This document shows positions 1-11,251 of a DNA stretch of 64,000 bases, piece after piece (the stretch's first letter is position 1; each line of letters begins with the position of its first letter). The notes beneath the pieces are model-generated. The model saw nothing but the letters and a program-made list of their open reading frames with translations. It was not told where the DNA came from and did not search any database. The DNA is from Syngnathus acus (lineage: Eukaryota; Chordata; Actinopteri; Syngnathiformes; Syngnathidae). The stretch lies in the NCBI RefSeq assembly GCF_901709675.1, contig NC_051087.1, forward strand, positions 16,129,067 through 16,193,066, in the 5' to 3' direction. The position numbers and the translations under genes were made by a program.

Positions 1-660
1 ACAGTACGCCTCCATGTGGTCTTCGGTCTTCCTTTCCTTCTTTTTCCTTCTGGTACCCAGGTCATGGCTGTGTTGCGGTCGTTGTTGTGGTCCTGCCGTA
101 GTATGTGTCCAATCATTTTCCATTTACGCATCCTACCTTCTTCACTCAATGGCTCCATTGCAGCTCTCTCTAGTAGGTCTTTAGTGCTGATATGGTCTTG
201 CCAATGTATGCGGAGTATTCTTCGTAGGCATCGGTTGTGGAACACATTAATTGCCTTGCTGTCCCCTTTATTCATTTTCCACGTTTCGCATCCATCCAGC
301 AGTACTGGCACTACTAGCGTCTTATAAAGCTTTAGCTTGGTTCTTCTTAAGATGTCATTGGAGCTCCAGGTCTTTCTAAGTTTGATAAATGCCCCTCTTG
401 CTTTTGACAGCTTATTCTTCAGATCATTCATACCGCCTCCCTCTACATACGATTGCTCCCAAGAAAGTGAACTGGTCTACATTCTCAATATCTTGGTCAT
501 TGATCTTGATTCGTTCCTGTTTTTTTGCATTTATCCTCATTGTTTTTGTCTTTTGTGTATTGATCTTGAGTCCTACTCGCTTGGCTTCTGCATCAATTTG
601 GGTTGTTTTATTTTGCATATTGTGTTTTGTAGAGGAGAGTAACGCTATATCATCTGCGAA
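1..660 (-). pseudogene. LINE reverse transcriptase, C-terminal part (broken)
   Basis: Read on the minus strand, this is the end of a non-LTR retrotransposon polymerase. It starts with the RT catalytic box FADDIALLSS near 655, continues through the thumb (LKINTQKTKTM, then FLGAIV) and ends in the conserved post-RT tail, where a degraded PEGKRKKGRPKTTW-like segment falls at positions 1-60. The frame is shifted at about 423. The protein is cut off by the window start on its C-terminal side and by a TA/CA microsatellite on the RT side, so fingers, palm and endonuclease are absent. The tail style is shared by RTE- and CR1-like LINEs; I cannot settle the clade. It is certainly an inactive fragment. 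Confidence 0.75.
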
Positions 661-692
661 TATATATATATATATACACACACACACATATG
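656..692. repeat. (TA)n(CA)n microsatellite
   Basis: Alternating TA followed by CA dinucleotides, directly abutting the RT box of the LINE fragment to the left. It probably marks the breakpoint of that fragment. Confidence 0.85.
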
Positions 693-1376
693 CAGTCAGG
701 CCCATTAAAAAAATCTGATTAATTACAGGATATGTAATTACCTAATCTAATTATCATATTTTAATCTCATATTTAATAAAGGTCCCAACATTTTGAATTC
801 TAAGACATTACAAAACTGTAGTGCATGACTAATCCGTTAAATACCCCAAGAAGAGGAAATTTGAATTCCACATTCTGATTGATAAATGAAATTCAAAAGA
901 AAAAAGGTCAAGCACATCAGCAAACTCATAAGGACAGGTGCATTATTCAAAAATGCAATACAAAAACACTGAAACAAATTATGAAGACTGATGACTCAAT
1001 ACAGCAGTCCTGCATTAGTTACACCTCTGCTTCACACCGCCTTCTTCCACTCGAAATGTTTCTTTGAATTTGATCTTGTGTAGAAAACACGTTGTTTACT
1101 ATGCACTGTACAAACAACCATATTACTATTATACTTTAGCTCCAGCTTGAAAATACGAACATCTAGTCATGTTAGATGGTTAAAACCTTACCTTTTTTAA
1201 TGATAATTTGGTAGAAACACATTTTTTTGTAAAACTTGCACCGCAGCTGAAATATGTGTGTTGATGGATGACTTGTTGGCCTAAGTTAGTTTCAAACTGC
1301 ACTCTGGTGAATGATGCCTTCGTTCTACTACCATATTAAATTATGATTAGGTACGTATTAGTGGCTATATATATAC

Positions 1377-1408
<32 letters not shown>

Positions 1409-1840
1409 GATATACGTATATATATATATGTATGTATGTGAGGATCCGTTAAGTCCCATATCCACTAGCAATATTATGCTGAAAATTGACGATAATATTT
1501 ATTTATTTTTTCTTGTGTGAATGATCTTCAGTAGTCATACAATTAACTGCATCATATAAATAAAATTAAACTGAAGTTGTTACCCAATATAGGGATAATT
1601 AGATAATTATACATGATTATAAATTTAAACATGTCAAGACAAACGAACTCAACGGCAGATTTCAGTAATTTATCAAATAAACATTTTGAAGTATTTCATG
1701 GTTCAGCGCAGCTGATGGATAGTTAAACAAGTTGAAAAGAGAGTGCAAAAAGAAACATTAATGTCCCAAGAAGTTATAATAATTAGTATAATAGTTATAA
1801 CTTATAATATTATAAGTTGCTGAGAGGAACAGCAATGATC
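693..1840. other. AT-rich stretch without a recognised gene
   Basis: AT-rich DNA with only short open frames and no recognisable protein motif. The one structured part is a palindromic TA tract at 1363-1439, which runs from (TA)n with interspersed ACGT steps into a few TATG units. Confidence 0.6.
1363..1439. repeat. (TA)n microsatellite, interrupted
   Basis: TA dinucleotides broken by several TACGTA steps and ending in TATG units. Confidence 0.9.
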
Positions 1841-2374
1841 AACCAAATTTAATGAAGATAAAAAGCGAGCAAACCTGACATGGGACAGAGCAAGATGTGT
1901 AATGCAAAGAGAGAAACAAAATGATAGATAGGAGGAGTTGAAAGACTGCAAAGAAAGAGAAGACAAGTTGGAGAGGAGATCCAGGAAAAAGAACGCAGGC
2001 AGCGTGGAAGAGGCCAGTGGAAGAGCGAAGACGTGTGGGTTATGAAGCGTGAAAACTCATTCCACCTCTGGTCTCAAGCAAGGAGACCTAAGCAAGCATG
2101 GGTTTGTTCCACAGCCAAAGACTATCTTTACAGTTCATGGAGGTGGAGCGCACCGCTTTTGGATTGACGAATGCAAAGGATAGAAAAAAATTAGAAAAGA
2201 GACAAAAGGGGCATGAGAAATTACTGATTTTAAATTTAGGGTATCAAGGAGTACTTTGTAAGAACAGAGCATCTTTACCGCTGTGTTATATTTGCACATC
2301 GACCTCACAGTTCTGAAGTTGGAGGTTTGAATCTAATGTCCAGGTCCTTCCTGTGTAGTGTTTGCTTGTTCTGC
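1841..2374. other. Purine-rich stretch, no gene recognised
   Basis: From about 1840 to 2050 the plus strand is strongly purine-rich (GAA/AGA), without a convincing long frame. The short frame at 2098-2316 has no known motif. I see no mobile-element ends. Confidence 0.5.
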
Positions 2375-2743
2375 CATGTTCCCGCACCACCAGGCTCACC
2401 AACAGCTTCATACTCCAGGCTGTTAGGATCCTGAACTCTCTCCCCCCCTTCTGCGTAGCGTCCTGTACTTTTGCGCTATATTCTGACTGTATGCTGTATG
2501 CACACTTGCTCCATTTTTGCTCCTCTTATTTATTATGTTATTTGTTTATTTATTATTTATTCATCACTCTTATTTATTCATTGTTTGTGCCTTCTTATTT
2601 TTATTTTTTTGTGTTGTTTACTTGTATGTATATTGTGTACTATGTCTTGTCACCGTGGGATAGTGGGAACGTAATTTCGATTTCTTTGTGTGTCTTGCCA
2701 TGTGAAGAAATTGACAATAAAGCAGACTTTGACTTTGACTTTT
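2375..2743 (+). mobile_element. 5'-truncated Rex1-like LINE, 3' end
   Basis: The left part encodes the last residues of a LINE polymerase (TTRLTNSFILQAVRILNSLP). An AT-rich 3' UTR follows, ending in GACAATAAAGCAGACTTTGACTTTGAC, a polyadenylation-like AATAAA plus a (TTTGAC)n tail. The same protein end and tail occur on the minus strand at 11252-12848, so this is a second, severely 5'-truncated member of that family. Extreme 5' truncation is typical of LINE insertion. Confidence 0.8.
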
Positions 2744-2875
2744 GTGGCTTTCTTTCCACATTTGGAAAACTTGGAGATTCTAGATTGTCCTTTGATTTAC
2801 TGTGAGTTTAATTGGTCTATTTGTCTATTTGTTAGAAACAAATCATTTGGTAAAACTTTGGTCTATTTGTCTATC

Positions 2876-2947
2876 TGTACCCTGTGATTGGCTGGTGACC
2901 AGTCCAGGGTGTACCCTGCCTCTCATTCAAAGTCAACTGGCGTGTGT
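2876..2947 (+). mobile_element. tRNA-SINE fragment (middle part)
   Basis: GATTGGCTGGTGACCAGTCC and the following GTACCCTGCCTCTC block match the middle of the Mermaid/DANA-like SINE seen full length on the minus strand at 47278-47642. Neither the tRNA head nor the ATGG tail is present. Confidence 0.65.
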
Positions 2948-2973
2948 ACATGTATGTATGTGTGTGTATATAT

Positions 2974-4004
2974 CAGAGATGGGGACTCGAGTCACTGTGA
3001 CTTGGACTCGAGTCGACTCGAGTCGCAGTTTTGATGACTTGTGACTTGACTTGACAAAAATAAAAAAACTTGAGACTCGACTTGGACTTGGAAGTTAAAG
3101 ACTCGGGACTTGACTTGACTTGAGACACGATGACTTGAATGACTTCCGTGTTATTTAATTTATGTTTTCAGTTTGAATATAAAATTAATAATAGTTTTAA
3201 AGTAATATCGATAACACGGTAGGAGCGCAGGCTGAGAATGGCGTTGTCATGATTGGATCGCTACCCTGTCAATCAATCAGCCGTGCCCTCTCTACCTACC
3301 TAACGTGTTTATTGGAGAATCACGCCCCTTTATATCAGACATGCACAAACATGTCAGCGGGAGCGGTACCTTCGGCTATCGTTTATGACGGCAAAAGACG
3401 GACAGCACAGTGCAAGATATGCAACAGAAACATTTCAGACAGCCAGACAACTTTGTCCGTTTGAAGTTTATAGAGCTCTGGTGTCTCCAGATGTTACAGA
3501 TGAAACATAAAATGTTTCTAATGCTCTTTAAAGTGTTTCTTCTTTCAGATTTTTTTCAGATTATTTTTTCATATTTGCAACTCAAATGTGTCAGACACTG
3601 TCGGCAGACGTTCATTTGTTTAGATTGAGCTGTCAATCATTTTATGAGGTAATTTCTTTCTTGTTTGATTCCATGGTGTATTTTACTGAATATCAGTAAT
3701 CACAGTGCAAATCCAAATTATTGTCATATTTTTTAAACAGGTTAGACACATTGGACAATGATGGTTACGTAAAGTTACTTATATCTTGTCTTTTCACGTT
3801 ACTAAGATCAGATTCTGCGGGTAAAATTGCAATAATAAGGTGACTTGACTTGACCTATTTAAGGACTTGACTTGGACTTGACCTATTTAAGGACTTGACT
3901 TGACTTGCCCAAGAAAAAAATGACTTGGGACTTACTTGAGACTTGAAGGTTAAGACTTGAGACTCACTTGAGACTTGCACATGTGTGACTTGGTCCCATC
4001 TCTG
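2974..4004 (+). mobile_element. hAT-type DNA transposon, non-autonomous
   Basis: The ends are inverted: CAGAGATGGGGAC on the left and GTCCCATCTCTG on the right. They are flanked by an identical 8-bp duplication GTATATAT (2966-2973 and 4005-4012), the hAT hallmark. Both subterminal regions are packed with variants of GACTTG/ACTTGG, probably transposase-binding repeats: about 2980-3140 on the left and 3840-3990 on the right. The interior keeps only a short zinc-finger remnant (3351-3464) and AT-rich filler, so the element cannot move itself. Insertion was into a TA-rich tract. Confidence 0.85.
3351..3464 (+). pseudogene. Remnant of hAT transposase N-terminus (half BED finger)
   Basis: A short frame inside the hAT element reads MSAGAVPSAIVYDGKRRTAQ and then CKICNRNIS before a stop. 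The CxxC pair with upstream basic residues resembles the first half of a BED zinc finger, the DNA-binding domain at the start of many hAT transposases. The His ligands and the whole catalytic part are missing. The assignment rests mainly on its position in a hAT element; the motif alone would be weak. Confidence 0.45.
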
Positions 4005-4033
4005 GTATATATATATATATATATATGTATATA

Positions 4034-5579
4034 CACTGCTCAAAAAAATTAAAGGAACAGGTCAGGTACGCGACAGAGGGGGTTGTTAATCAGTTTCAGC
4101 TGCATTGGTGTTGATGGAATTAAAAACAGGTGCACTCGAGGGGCAACAACGAGATGGTCCCAAACAAAGGACTGGTTTTGCAGGTGGAGGCCATTTCAAG
4201 TTCCTCCCTCTTGATCTTTTTTAACTGGTTTTCCACAAGTGTTGCCTTTAGCTAGAGTCATTATCATGACTGGGAGCATGAGGCGATTTCTTAACCCTCC
4301 TGAAGTTGAGCAGATTGTCCAACTCCTCCAGGACGGCACATCCATGCGTGCTGTTGCAAGAAGATTTGATGTGTCTCCCAGTACAATCTCCTGAGCATGG
4401 AGGAGATTCCAGGAGGCAGGCAGTTACTCTAGGAGAGCTGGACAGGGCCATAGACGGTCCTGCTGCTTTGTGCAAGGAGAAACAGGTTGAGCACTGCCTG
4501 AGCCCTACAGAATGACCTCCAGCAGGCTACTGGTGTGAATGTCTCTGTCCAAACAGTCAGAAACAGACTTCACGAGGGTGGCCTCAGTGCACGACGTCCT
4601 GTAGTGTACCCTGTGCTCACTGTTCAGCACCGTGGACCAGAATTGGCAAGTCCGCCACTGGCGCCCTGTGCTTTTCACAGATGAGAGCGGGTTTACCCTG
4701 AGCACCTGTGATAGACGTGAAAGGGTATGGAGAAGCCAAGGAGAGCGCTATGCTGCCTGCAACATCATTCAGCATGACCGGTTCGGTGGTGGGTCAGTGA
4801 TGGTCTGGGGAGGCATTTCCATGGAGGGACGAACAGACCTCTACAGGCTAGAGAACGTCAGTCTGACTGCCATTAGGTATCGGGATGAAATCCTTGCACC
4901 CATGGTCAGACCCTACGCTGGTGCAGTAGGTCCTGGGTTCCTCCTGATCCACGACAATATGGCAGGAGTATGCAGACAGTATCTGGAGGATGAAGGAATT
5001 GACACAATTGAATTGCCCTCACGATCACCTGATCTAAACCCGATAGAACACCCCTGGGACATAATGTTTCAGTCCATCAGATGCCGCCAGGTTGCTCCTC
5101 AGACTTTACAGGAGCTCACTGATGCCCATAGACAGATCTGGGAGGACATCCCACAAGATACCATCCGTCGTCTCATTAGGAGCATGCCGCGACGTTGTCA
5201 AGCATGCATACAAGCACGTGGGGGCCACACAAGATATTGAAAAAAAATTTGAGTTGCAGAAATTGAATTTAGGCAAAATGGACGAGCGTGCCACATCATT
5301 TTTTCACTTTGATTTTTGGGGTGTCTATATACTGAGCCCTCTATAGGCTGAAAACTTTTATTTCCATCAAAAGATGTGGCATATCTTTGTTCCTGAGACA
5401 TTAAACCGTCCATGTCAGTATAGATATCCAACATTTTTGTTGTCACCATTGAAATCTGATGTATTTTCAAAGTGTTCCTTATATATATACTGTCCATATC
5501 AGGATAGATATCCTCCCAAAAAAATTTCACCACTGAAATCTGATGTATTTTTAAAATGTTCCTTTAATTTTTTTGAGCA

Positions 5580-5582
<3 letters not shown>
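4034..5582 (+). mobile_element. Tc1/mariner transposon, copy A
   Basis: Inverted ends CACTGCTCAAAAAAATTAAA and its reverse complement lie directly inside TA dinucleotides (4032-4033 and 5583-5584), the Tc1/mariner target duplication. Length 1549 bp, normal for the family. It carries a broken transposase (4266-5240). Near the right end, about 5400-5565, an ATCAGATTTCA-containing segment is present twice in tandem, a local duplication. A second copy of the same family lies on the minus strand at 27937-29527. Confidence 0.9.
4266..5240 (+). pseudogene. Tc1 transposase, copy A (inactivated)
   Basis: The protein begins MTGSMRRFLNPPEVEQIVQL, a helix-turn-helix DNA-binding start of a cut-and-paste transposase, and ends ACIQARGGHTRY. 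A stop falls at codon 43 (4392). A pair of indels throws residues of about 4455-4630 out of frame, with more stops, before the original frame returns. The catalytic region is readable: LFTDES gives the first Asp, LIHDN the second, LNPIEH the Glu. Between the second Asp and the Glu I count 30 residues where Tc1 proteins have 34, so four residues after HDN are missing. The product cannot be active. Confidence 0.88.
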
Positions 5583-5614
<32 letters not shown>

Positions 5615-5660
5615 TATATATATATATGTATATATATGTATATATATATATATGTATATA
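5583..5660. repeat. (TA)n tract between two Tc1 elements
   Basis: TA repeats with TATG interruptions separate the right end of one Tc1 from the left end of the next, so the two elements are split only by microsatellite. Confidence 0.92.
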
Positions 5661-7277
5661 CAGTGCCTTGCGAAAGTATTTGGCCCCCTTGAACCTTCCA
5701 ACATTTCAGGCTTCAAACATAAAGATATAAAATTTTAATTTTTTGCCAAGAATCAACAAGTGGGACACAATCGTGAAGTGGAACGAAATTTATTGGATAA
5801 TTTAAACTTTTTTAACAAATAAAATACTGAAAAGTGGGGCGTGCAATATTATTCGGCCCCCTTGCGCTAATACTTTGTAGCGCCACCTTTTGCTGCAATT
5901 ACAGCTGCAAGTCGCTTGGGGTATGTCTCTATCAGTTTTGCACATGGAGAGACTGGAATTCTTGCCCATTCTTCCTTGCAAAACACCTAGAGCTCAGTAA
6001 GGTTGGATGGAGAGCGTTTGTGAACAGCAGTCTTCAGCTCTTTCCACAGATTCTCGATTGGATTCAGGTCTGGACTTTGACTTGGCCATTCTAACACCTG
6101 GATACGTCTATTTGTGAACCATTCCATTGTAGATTTGGCTTTATGTTTTGGATCATTGTCCTGTTGGAAGATAAATCTCCGTCCCAGTCTCAGGTCTTTT
6201 GCAGACTCCAACAGGTTTTCTTCCAGAATGGTCCTGTATTTGGCTCCATCCATCTTCCCATCAATTTTAGCCATCTTCCCTGTCCCTGCTGAAGAAAAGC
6301 AGGCCCAAACCATAATGCTGCCACCACCATGTTTGACAGTGGGGATGGTGTGTTCAGGGTGATGAGCTGTGTTGCTTTTACGCCAAACATATCGTTTTGC
6401 ATTGTGGCCAAAAAGTTCGATTTTGGTTTCATCTGACCAGAGCACCTTCTTCCACATGTTTGGTGTGTCTCCCAGGTGGCTTGTGGCAAACTTTAAATGA
6501 GACTTTTTATGGATATCTTTGAGAAATGGCTTTCTTCTTGCCACTCTTCCATAAAGGCCAGATTTGTGCAGTGCACGACTGATTGTTGTCCTATGGACAG
6601 ACTCTCCCACCTCAGCTGTAGTTATCTGCAGTTCATCCAGAGTGATCATGGGCCTCTTGGCTGCATCTCTGATCAGTCTTCTCCTTGTTTGAGATGAAAG
6701 TTTGGAGGGACGGCCGGGTCTTTGTAGATTTGCAGTGGTCTGATACTCCTTCCATTTCAATATAATTGCTTGCACAGTGCTCCTTCAGATGTTTAAAGCT
6801 TGGGAAATCTTTTTGTATCCAAATCCGACTTTAAACTTCTCCACAACAGTATCTCGGACCTGCCTGGTGTGTTCCTTTGTCTTCATGGTTCTCTCTGCGC
6901 TTTAAACAGAACCCTGAGACTATCAAAGAGCAGGTGCATTTATACGGAGACTTGATTACACACAGGTCCATTCTATTTATCATCATCAGTCATTTAGGAC
7001 AACATTGGATCATTCAAAGATCCTCACTGAACTTCTGGAGTGAGTTTGCTGCACTGAAAGTAAAGGGGCTGAATAATATTGCACGCCCCACTTTTCAGTT
7101 TTTTATTTGTTAAAAAAGTTTAAATTATCCAATAAATTTCATTCCACTTCACGATTGTGTCCCACTTGTTGTTGATTCTTGACAAAAAATTACAATTTTA
7201 TATTTTTATGTTTGAAGCCTGAAATGTGGCGAAATGTTGAAAGGTTCAAGGGGGCCGAATACTTTCGCAAGGCACTG
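5661..7277 (-). mobile_element. Tc1/mariner transposon with long inverted repeats
   Basis: Starts CAGTGCCTTGCGAAAGTATT and ends with the exact complement, with TA on both sides (5659-5660, 7278-7279). The inverted arms are long, about 200 bp each, and almost identical; the right arm has a few extra bases. This is the IR/DR-type architecture of many fish Tc1 elements. Length 1617 bp. Both arms and the target duplication are complete, and the transposase is in one frame apart from two nonsense codons. Confidence 0.93.
5867..6886 (-). pseudogene. Tc1 transposase, two nonsense codons
   Basis: A 339-codon frame starting MKTKEHTRQVRDTVVEKFKV and ending LIETYPKRLAAVIAAKGG followed by ATKY, the full length of a Tc1 transposase. 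In order: two helix-turn-helix regions (about residues 1-110, with a GRPSKLS linker) and a catalytic domain with WSDET, QQDN and NPIEN. I count 34 residues between the second Asp and the Glu, the intact DD34E spacing. The only lesions I see are a TGA at codon 34 (6785-6787) and a TAG at codon 300 (5987-5989). No frameshift is apparent. It therefore encodes no full-length protein but is recently dead. Confidence 0.92.
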
Positions 7278-7301
7278 TATATATATATATATATATACGT
7301 A

Positions 7302-7522
7302 AGTCCTGTCTGCCCCTCGCGCCCCGTCGCATCATTGTTGTTGTCTTGATGTCTTTTTGGTTCTTGTTGTCGTTTAATGTCTTCACGTCCTTTGTGTCAC
7401 GTCCCTGTCGGTTAGTCCTCTAGTTATTTTGTTAAGTCATGTCAGTTTAACGAGTCTGTTTTTGTTTTCTTCAATAAACCCTGGTCCACGCTGCATTTGG
7501 TCGCCCTGCTCCATCCGATCCG
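7302..7522 (+). other. Possible LTR-derived fragment
   Basis: T-rich DNA ending in AATAAACCCTGGTCCACG and then GCATTTGGTCGCCCTGCTCC with a final CCGTGAAA. A polyadenylation signal about 40 bases before a CGTGA-like end is common in 3' parts of fish LTRs. No partner LTR or internal region is visible, so this is tentative. Confidence 0.3.
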
Positions 7523-7526
7523 TGAA

Positions 7527-7939
7527 ACCGCCTCCCCAAACAGATGTTATACTCCCAGCTGGAGAGAGGTCCGCGAGCCCCAGGTGGGCAAAAGAAACGT
7601 TTCAAGGACAACCTCAAGACCAATCTCAAGAAATTCCAAATAACATCTCAGGACTGGGAGCGCATCGCCTTGAACAGGAACTGCTGGAGGGCAGCGGTGC
7701 AAGAAGGTGCAGCACATCACGAAAAGGAACTCCGCCGTGTCGCAGAAACCAAACGACAACTCCGTAAGGAAAGACAAAAACAGGCTCCAGCACGACTACA
7801 ACCCACCACCACTTTCCCCTGCCCACACTGCACAAAAATATGTTGATCCCGAATCGGCCTCGCCCACCTGCGGACCCACAAGTAGACGACCCCGAGAAGA
7901 AGACAGTCATACTCGACCCGAGTGACCGCCGATGATGAT

Positions 7940-7940
<1 letters not shown>
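7527..7940 (+). pseudogene. LINE polymerase C-terminus with zinc finger (fragment)
   Basis: The frame at 7544-7846 reads LYSQLERGPRAPGGQKKRFK, then ITSQDWERIALNRNCWRAAV, then FPCPHCTKIC. After a frameshift near 7840 it resumes as RIGLAHLRTHK in another frame. This is the conserved end of a family of non-LTR polymerases whose last domain is a CCHH finger: CPHC pairs with the later HLRTH. Everything upstream (endonuclease, RT) is absent, as in a 5'-truncated insertion. It runs through GATGATGATG into the (TG)n tract, which probably grew from the element's 3' tail. Confidence 0.75.
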
Positions 7941-8020
<80 letters not shown>

Positions 8021-8039
8021 GTGTGTGCGTGTGTGTGGG
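7941..8039. repeat. (TG)n microsatellite
   Basis: Nearly 100 bp of TG with a few CG steps at the right, directly following a LINE 3' end. Confidence 0.95.
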
Positions 8040-9765
8040 TCTGCAACAGACAGAAATACAGCACGTAAGTCAATGCTCAACTTCTGACATCACACAACAC
8101 AACGGCACACATACATGATTAACTGCGCGTAACGGTTCCGCGATACTAAATAACCATAAATGAAATACTCTCGGCAACACACCAAACATAAGTCATCGAG
8201 ACAACAAAATACATTTGCTGGCGACCGTTAGTCGCCGTGCCACTGCGTAACGGCTACTCGTACGATGCAAGGCAAACTTAAAGGAGCGCGCCGGAGCTGT
8301 CAATCAAACTGCGCGCACACAGAGCAAACCGCGATTGGACATCGGCACAACAGTGGACAGTAGTAACAATGAAATCTATCTACTCACTTTGTGTCAAAGA
8401 CGCACACGATCACAGCAACATACTCAGTCGATACCAGCAACCTTTAACTTACCGCTGCGCACAAGTGAATGGGTACAATGTCTAGACCCCAAGTGTAAGA
8501 CGGCCCCCACTTTTTCAGTCTTATTTCAATGCAATAAACATCGTCTTATATTCGGGCCAATACGGTAATCCAGTAAAGGGCGCTAATGTAATGCTGCGGA
8601 TGTTAACCACCATTTTACTTGATAAAGAAGAAGAACTTGGTCACATGCGGACAACAACCAATCAGAGACGAGCTTTTACGACTTTGCTTCAGTTTCGAGT
8701 TTTACATGTGGTGTTTCGTGCTGTTCAGAATCTTGTTGGCAGTCTTGAAATAAAGTCGTGTTTGGAAAGCATGTGTTCAATACTGCCACACCTGTAATAA
8801 TGTTTACATTTGTTTACAATTTTTATTCATTTTGGGCAATTTGTGTATTTTGGGTCCTGCATATCAGCAAATGAACCAGCCTGTGATTTAGGGCTATATA
8901 AATAAACTTGTCTTGACATAGATTATAGAATTTAAACTAGTTCCCATGTAATTTTGTGTTTTTCTACCTTGATTTTAATGTTGAGTACTTTTATAGATTA
9001 ATATTTTCATTTAATTTAATTTAATCTGCTTTATTTACTTAGTAAGACTTTAAAAGGGGCACTTTGGAAACACATGAAAAACATCATTATGATTGACATT
9101 TAATTACTTCACACTGCATTAATACATAGCACGTGAATGCTCAGCTGCACTCTGACCAGCCCACTGACTTCCTCTTCAGAACCGGCAAGTTGCCACCACT
9201 AAAACGGCCACACCACAAAGAAAATGCAGTGTCAGCCTGAGCCAAGGCAAGCACAGTGAAACTAAAATGTGGTGTGAAACAAGAGAGTAATTTTATTTTT
9301 TACCACAAAAAATGAGTATGAATTTCAGTTCAATAGTTTTGTGTGCAAATAAAGATATTTCTTTAGTGTTGTTTATGTTAGGGTTAAGAAAACAATATTT
9401 AGATGTCTGAGCTGTCATAAAAGGAAAGAAATGTATTGTCAAAGTTGGATTTATTGTTTGGAATGCTGCTTTTATAAAAAGCTAATTTTCTTTTTTCCCC
9501 TCCCAAATTTTATTTTTGATAAAAGTTAGCTAATTCCAAATGTCTATTGTTGAAGAACGGAAAAATAACCTGAAAGAAGAGAGTCTAATCTTTCTTTTGC
9601 TAGGCTCCATGTTTATAGTCATAGAACACAATATTCTGTGGGCAACAGCAGTCAAAATCAAAATGATTAGGGGGGAGTTGCTCCAATAATGGCTGGGATT
9701 AAATGAGTTAAAAATAAAATGAAAATAGGAATAGTCAACAGTGTAAAAAAAAAAGTAGGAAAATA
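8040..9765. other. No gene recognised; one MITE end
   Basis: Mostly unremarkable DNA. The segment 8480-8567, with GTCTTATTTCAATGCAATAA and GTCTTATATTCGGGCC, looks like one end of a non-autonomous DNA transposon; I could not find a partner end. Near 8620-8800 there is a short AATAAA-containing stretch. From 8800 to 9765 the DNA is AT-rich without motifs. Confidence 0.45.
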
Positions 9766-10452
9766 CAGTCGAGCCTCGGTTTTCGAACGTCCCGGTTCTC
9801 AAACAAATCGGAATTCGAACGAAAAATTCGAGATTTTTTTGCTTCGGTTGTCGAACAAAAGTCGGAGGTCGAACCTCGTGAGATGAGCCGAAAGGATTCG
9901 AGAAAACCCGACCGCGCGGCCCGGATGCCGACTGACTCCGTTCGTTATTGTATTTTCGTTACTTTGAGGATTGTATTAACCCCTAACCTCCAAAGAAAGC
10001 AAGTGGGAGCAGTAAAGCCATCCTAAAATACATAGACGCTCTTAAAGCAATGCGACAGTGGGCGCCCGGCGCGCTGCGGTTGCGCGATCGGACCAAATTA
10101 AGCTCCCTGCGCACTGAGGTCCACTTAAATTTTGGAAAGTACATCAGGACTTTAAAATATTTTCTTAATTTCAGCGACGGCTCTGTCACAATAATGCAAC
10201 CGGCGCGATGCAGTTGCGCGGTCGGCGGCGCGCTACGGTTGCGCGTTCGGCGGTGCGCTGCAGTTGCGCGATCGGACAAAAATGCGCAAATGGAAAAAAT
10301 GCTTAAAAAAGGCGGGAGGGGGGGTTTGTCTTGGAACGGATTAAAATTTGTTTCCATTATTTGTAATGGGAAAAATAGATTCGGAATTCGACCGATTCAC
10401 TTCTCGAACCGCCTTCTGGAACGGTTTGTGGTCGAAATCCGAGGTTTGACTG
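9766..10452 (+). mobile_element. Tigger/pogo-like MITE, copy 1
   Basis: Inverted ends CAGTCGAGCCTCGGTTTTCG and a matching GAGGTTTGACTG are flanked by TA on both sides (9764-9765, 10453-10454), as in pogo/Tigger elements. The interior holds the start region CCTCCAAAGAAAGCAAGTGG, which in sister copy 2 (44967-45657) opens a frame MPPKKASGSSKAILK, a plausible Tigger transposase N-terminus; here the ATG is lost. It also holds several GTTGCGCG/GGTCGGCG-rich repeats. No catalytic domain remains. Confidence 0.8.
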
Positions 10453-10519
10453 TATAACACAGTGTGCTAGTTTACAGTTTTGAGTGTTTTAGCACTCATT
10501 CAACATATACAAACTCTCC

Positions 10520-11242
10520 TCAGGAATAATGACAAGATGCCTTAAAATGGAAGCAGTTTTTAAATAAATGTATTGTAGAAACTGAATGTCCTCTCAGTTG
10601 TATACTGAACTTGTATAGCTCCTGTTTCCACGGCTTGCCTTCCAGCGTAGCTGTGTGTATCGCTTTGGTCAGAGTCCTGTTGAATCTTTCAACTGCAGCG
10701 TTGGCCTGTGGCCAGTAGGGGGTGATCTTTCTGTGGTGGAACCCAAGGTATTTTGCAAAGTCTAAAAAGTCCTTGGTTGAGAATGGGGGCCCATTATCGC
10801 TTTTCACCACTTTTGGAATGCTCACAGTTGAAAAGATTTTGTCCATGACAGGGATGAGTTTGCATGCTGATGTGGACGGCATAATCTCTACAAAGGGAAA
10901 TCTTGAATATTCATCTGTGATGACGAACAGGTAGTCACCTGAAGGAAAGGGGCCACAGAAGTCCACTGCAATATTTTCCCAAGGTCCCTGTGGGAGTTCA
11001 GATATTTGCAGTGGCTGATGCTCAGTCTTGGGTGTGGATGATTGACAAGGAAGGCAGCGGGATATCAGTTCCTCGGTTTGTTTGTCTATCTTCGGAAACC
11101 AGACTTTCGCTCGGAGCAGCTGCTTAGTTTTGACAATGCCTTGATGTCCCTCATGAGCGAGTGCAAGTGCTCTGGATTGCAGGGTCAGAGGCATGATGAG
11201 TCTGGTGCCCTTAAGAACGAGACTGCCTCCATCCACCGTTGT
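10520..11242 (-). pseudogene. pol: Gypsy integrase
   Basis: Continues the polyprotein on the far side of the LINE. It has an HHCC zinc domain (HEGHQGIVKTKQLL followed by CLPCQ) and a DDE core: the first Asp in NIAVDFCGPF, the second in VVKSDNGPPF and the Glu in NAAVERFNRTL. The chain degenerates after WKQELYKFSIQL, so the C-terminal DNA-binding part is missing. The upstream residues ELTTVDGGSLVLKGTRL join the linker on the other side of the LINE. Confidence 0.9.
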
Positions 11243-11251
11243 AAGTTCTTC

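Noticed and set aside
7302-7522. Complete LTR retrotransposon left of the LINE tail
   Set aside because: Only a polyadenylation-like signal and a possible 3' boundary are visible; no partner LTR, primer site or coding region.
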